From positions 248,001-312,000 of the forward strand of contig NZ_FNAV01000004.1 in assembly GCF_900102075.1 (NCBI RefSeq): a stretch of 64,000 nt of DNA. The letters are read 5' to 3'. Below are positions 63,453-64,000 of this stretch, piece by piece (position 1 is the stretch's first letter; each line of letters opens with the position of its first letter). Under the pieces are notes generated by a model. It ran no database searches. It saw only the letters and a program-made list of their open reading frames with translations, and was not told where the DNA came from. The translations under genes and the position numbers were made by a program. The stretch is from Salipiger thiooxidans. GTDB taxonomy: Bacteria > Pseudomonadota > Alphaproteobacteria > Rhodobacterales > Rhodobacteraceae.

Positions 63453-64000
63453 TTGCGGGCCCTCAGACGGGGATCGAGGAAGGGATAGGAGAGATCGACC
63501 AACAGGTTCACCCCGATGAAGAGCGTGGCTGTCATCATAACGCCGGCCTGCACCACCATGTACTCGCGCCCCAGCACCGCCGAGGTCAGCATCTGGCCGA
63601 TGCCGGGCAGGTTGAAGACGGTCTCGGTCAGCACCGTGCCCTGCAAGAGCGTGCCGAGTTGCAGCCCGAGGATGGTGACCAGCGGCATGGCGATGTTGCG
63701 CACGCCGTGGACCCAGATCACCCGCCACGACGGCTCGCCCCTTGCGCGGGCGGCGGCGATGTAGGGCTGCTCCATCACCTCGATGAGCGTGGCGCGGGTG
63801 AGGCGCGTGATCATCGCGATGAAATAGGTCGAGAGCGTCAGCCCCGGCAGGATCATGTGGTAGATGCCGCCCCAGAAATCCTGCCACGGCGAGATGTAGC
63901 CCATCACCGGGAAGAGCTGCAGCTTCACCGCGAAGAACCAGATCAGCAGGATGCCGAGCAGGAAGGAGGGGAAGGCGGTGCCGGTCAGCGCCAGCACCGC
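63449..64000 (-). CDS. peptide-type ABC transporter permease (DppB-like), 5' part missing
   Basis: The C-terminal 183 residues of a DppB/OppB permease; the frame runs off the window edge at 64000. Visible are 'MILPGLTLSTYFIAMITRLTRATLIEVMEQPYIAAARARG' (EAA-type loop), 'GTVLTETVFNLPGIGQML' and 'LLVDLSYPFLDPRLRARK', the standard ending of this family. The binding-protein gene is expected further upstream on this strand, outside the window. Confidence 0.92.
   Translation of the reverse strand, partial: AVLALTGTAFPSFLLGILLIWFFAVKLQLFPVMGYISPWQDFWGGIYHMILPGLTLSTYFIAMITRLTRATLIEVMEQPYIAAARARGEPSWRVIWVHGVRNIAMPLVTILGLQLGTLLQGTVLTETVFNLPGIGQMLTSAVLGREYMVVQAGVMMTATLFIGVNLLVDLSYPFLDPRLRARK

Overview
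The window is a high-GC stretch of an alphaproteobacterial chromosome, most likely a marine Rhodobacteraceae (Roseobacter-group) species. The reasons are the complete nuo operon in the order A-B-C-D-E-F-G-H-I-J-K-L-M-N with many small accessory genes between subunits, the fused C-terminal domain on NuoE, the nuoN-birA-coaX-rnj succession, and small proteins of types I associate with this family (DUF5333-like, DUF5337-like, DUF2852). No tRNA, rRNA, CRISPR array, insertion sequence or phage gene was seen.

Layout. 1-4811: end of a leucine/isovalerate catabolic operon (partial ASCH protein, biotin-carrying methylcrotonyl-CoA carboxylase subunit, a GST, HMG-CoA lyase, methylglutaconyl-CoA hydratase), closed by a hairpin. 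4955-5362: a small membrane protein. 5596-24875: the 14-gene complex I operon plus about ten accessory genes (four predicted lipoproteins, one exported protein, two membrane proteins, a carboxymuconolactone-decarboxylase-like protein, tiny ORFs), closed by a clear rho-independent terminator. 24999-28202: biotin ligase, type III pantothenate kinase and RNase J. 28230-31124: XRE-cupin regulator and the threonine-to-glycine pair kbl-tdh. 31227-35140: a Pqi-type envelope lipid-transport operon. 35221-37155, minus strand: Bpt aminoacyl-transferase, an RDD protein and a DUF2852 protein behind a pair of inverted repeats. 37312-39344: Lrp/AsnC regulator divergent from a class V PLP enzyme. 39571-47335: flavoprotein, two AhpD/CMD-like proteins, an opine-dehydrogenase-like protein and a polyamine-type ABC transporter. 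47863-49275, minus: DEAD-box helicase. 49584-52486, minus: two paralogous glycosyltransferase-like proteins. 53253-58786: tgt, an Old Yellow Enzyme, a 57-aa protein and lon. 58880-64000, minus: a peptide-type ABC transporter with a gamma-glutamyltransferase-family enzyme, cut by the window end.

Connections. BirA is the expected enzyme for biotinylating the carboxylase at the left end. The transporter-GGT cluster reads as uptake and internal cleavage of gamma-glutamyl or related peptides. The 39571-47335 cluster is the best candidate for an uncharacterised pathway: an opine-like or secondary-amine compound may be imported by the ABC system and opened oxidatively. Other points of interest are a threonine dehydrogenase lacking all four structural-zinc cysteines, a domain shared between NuoE and a neighbouring membrane protein, paired operator-like repeats before the DUF2852 gene, a heptamer tandem repeat at 47459-47505, and a nested inverted repeat at 52601-52706. 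All assignments come from reading translated sequence and recalling families; no searches were run.
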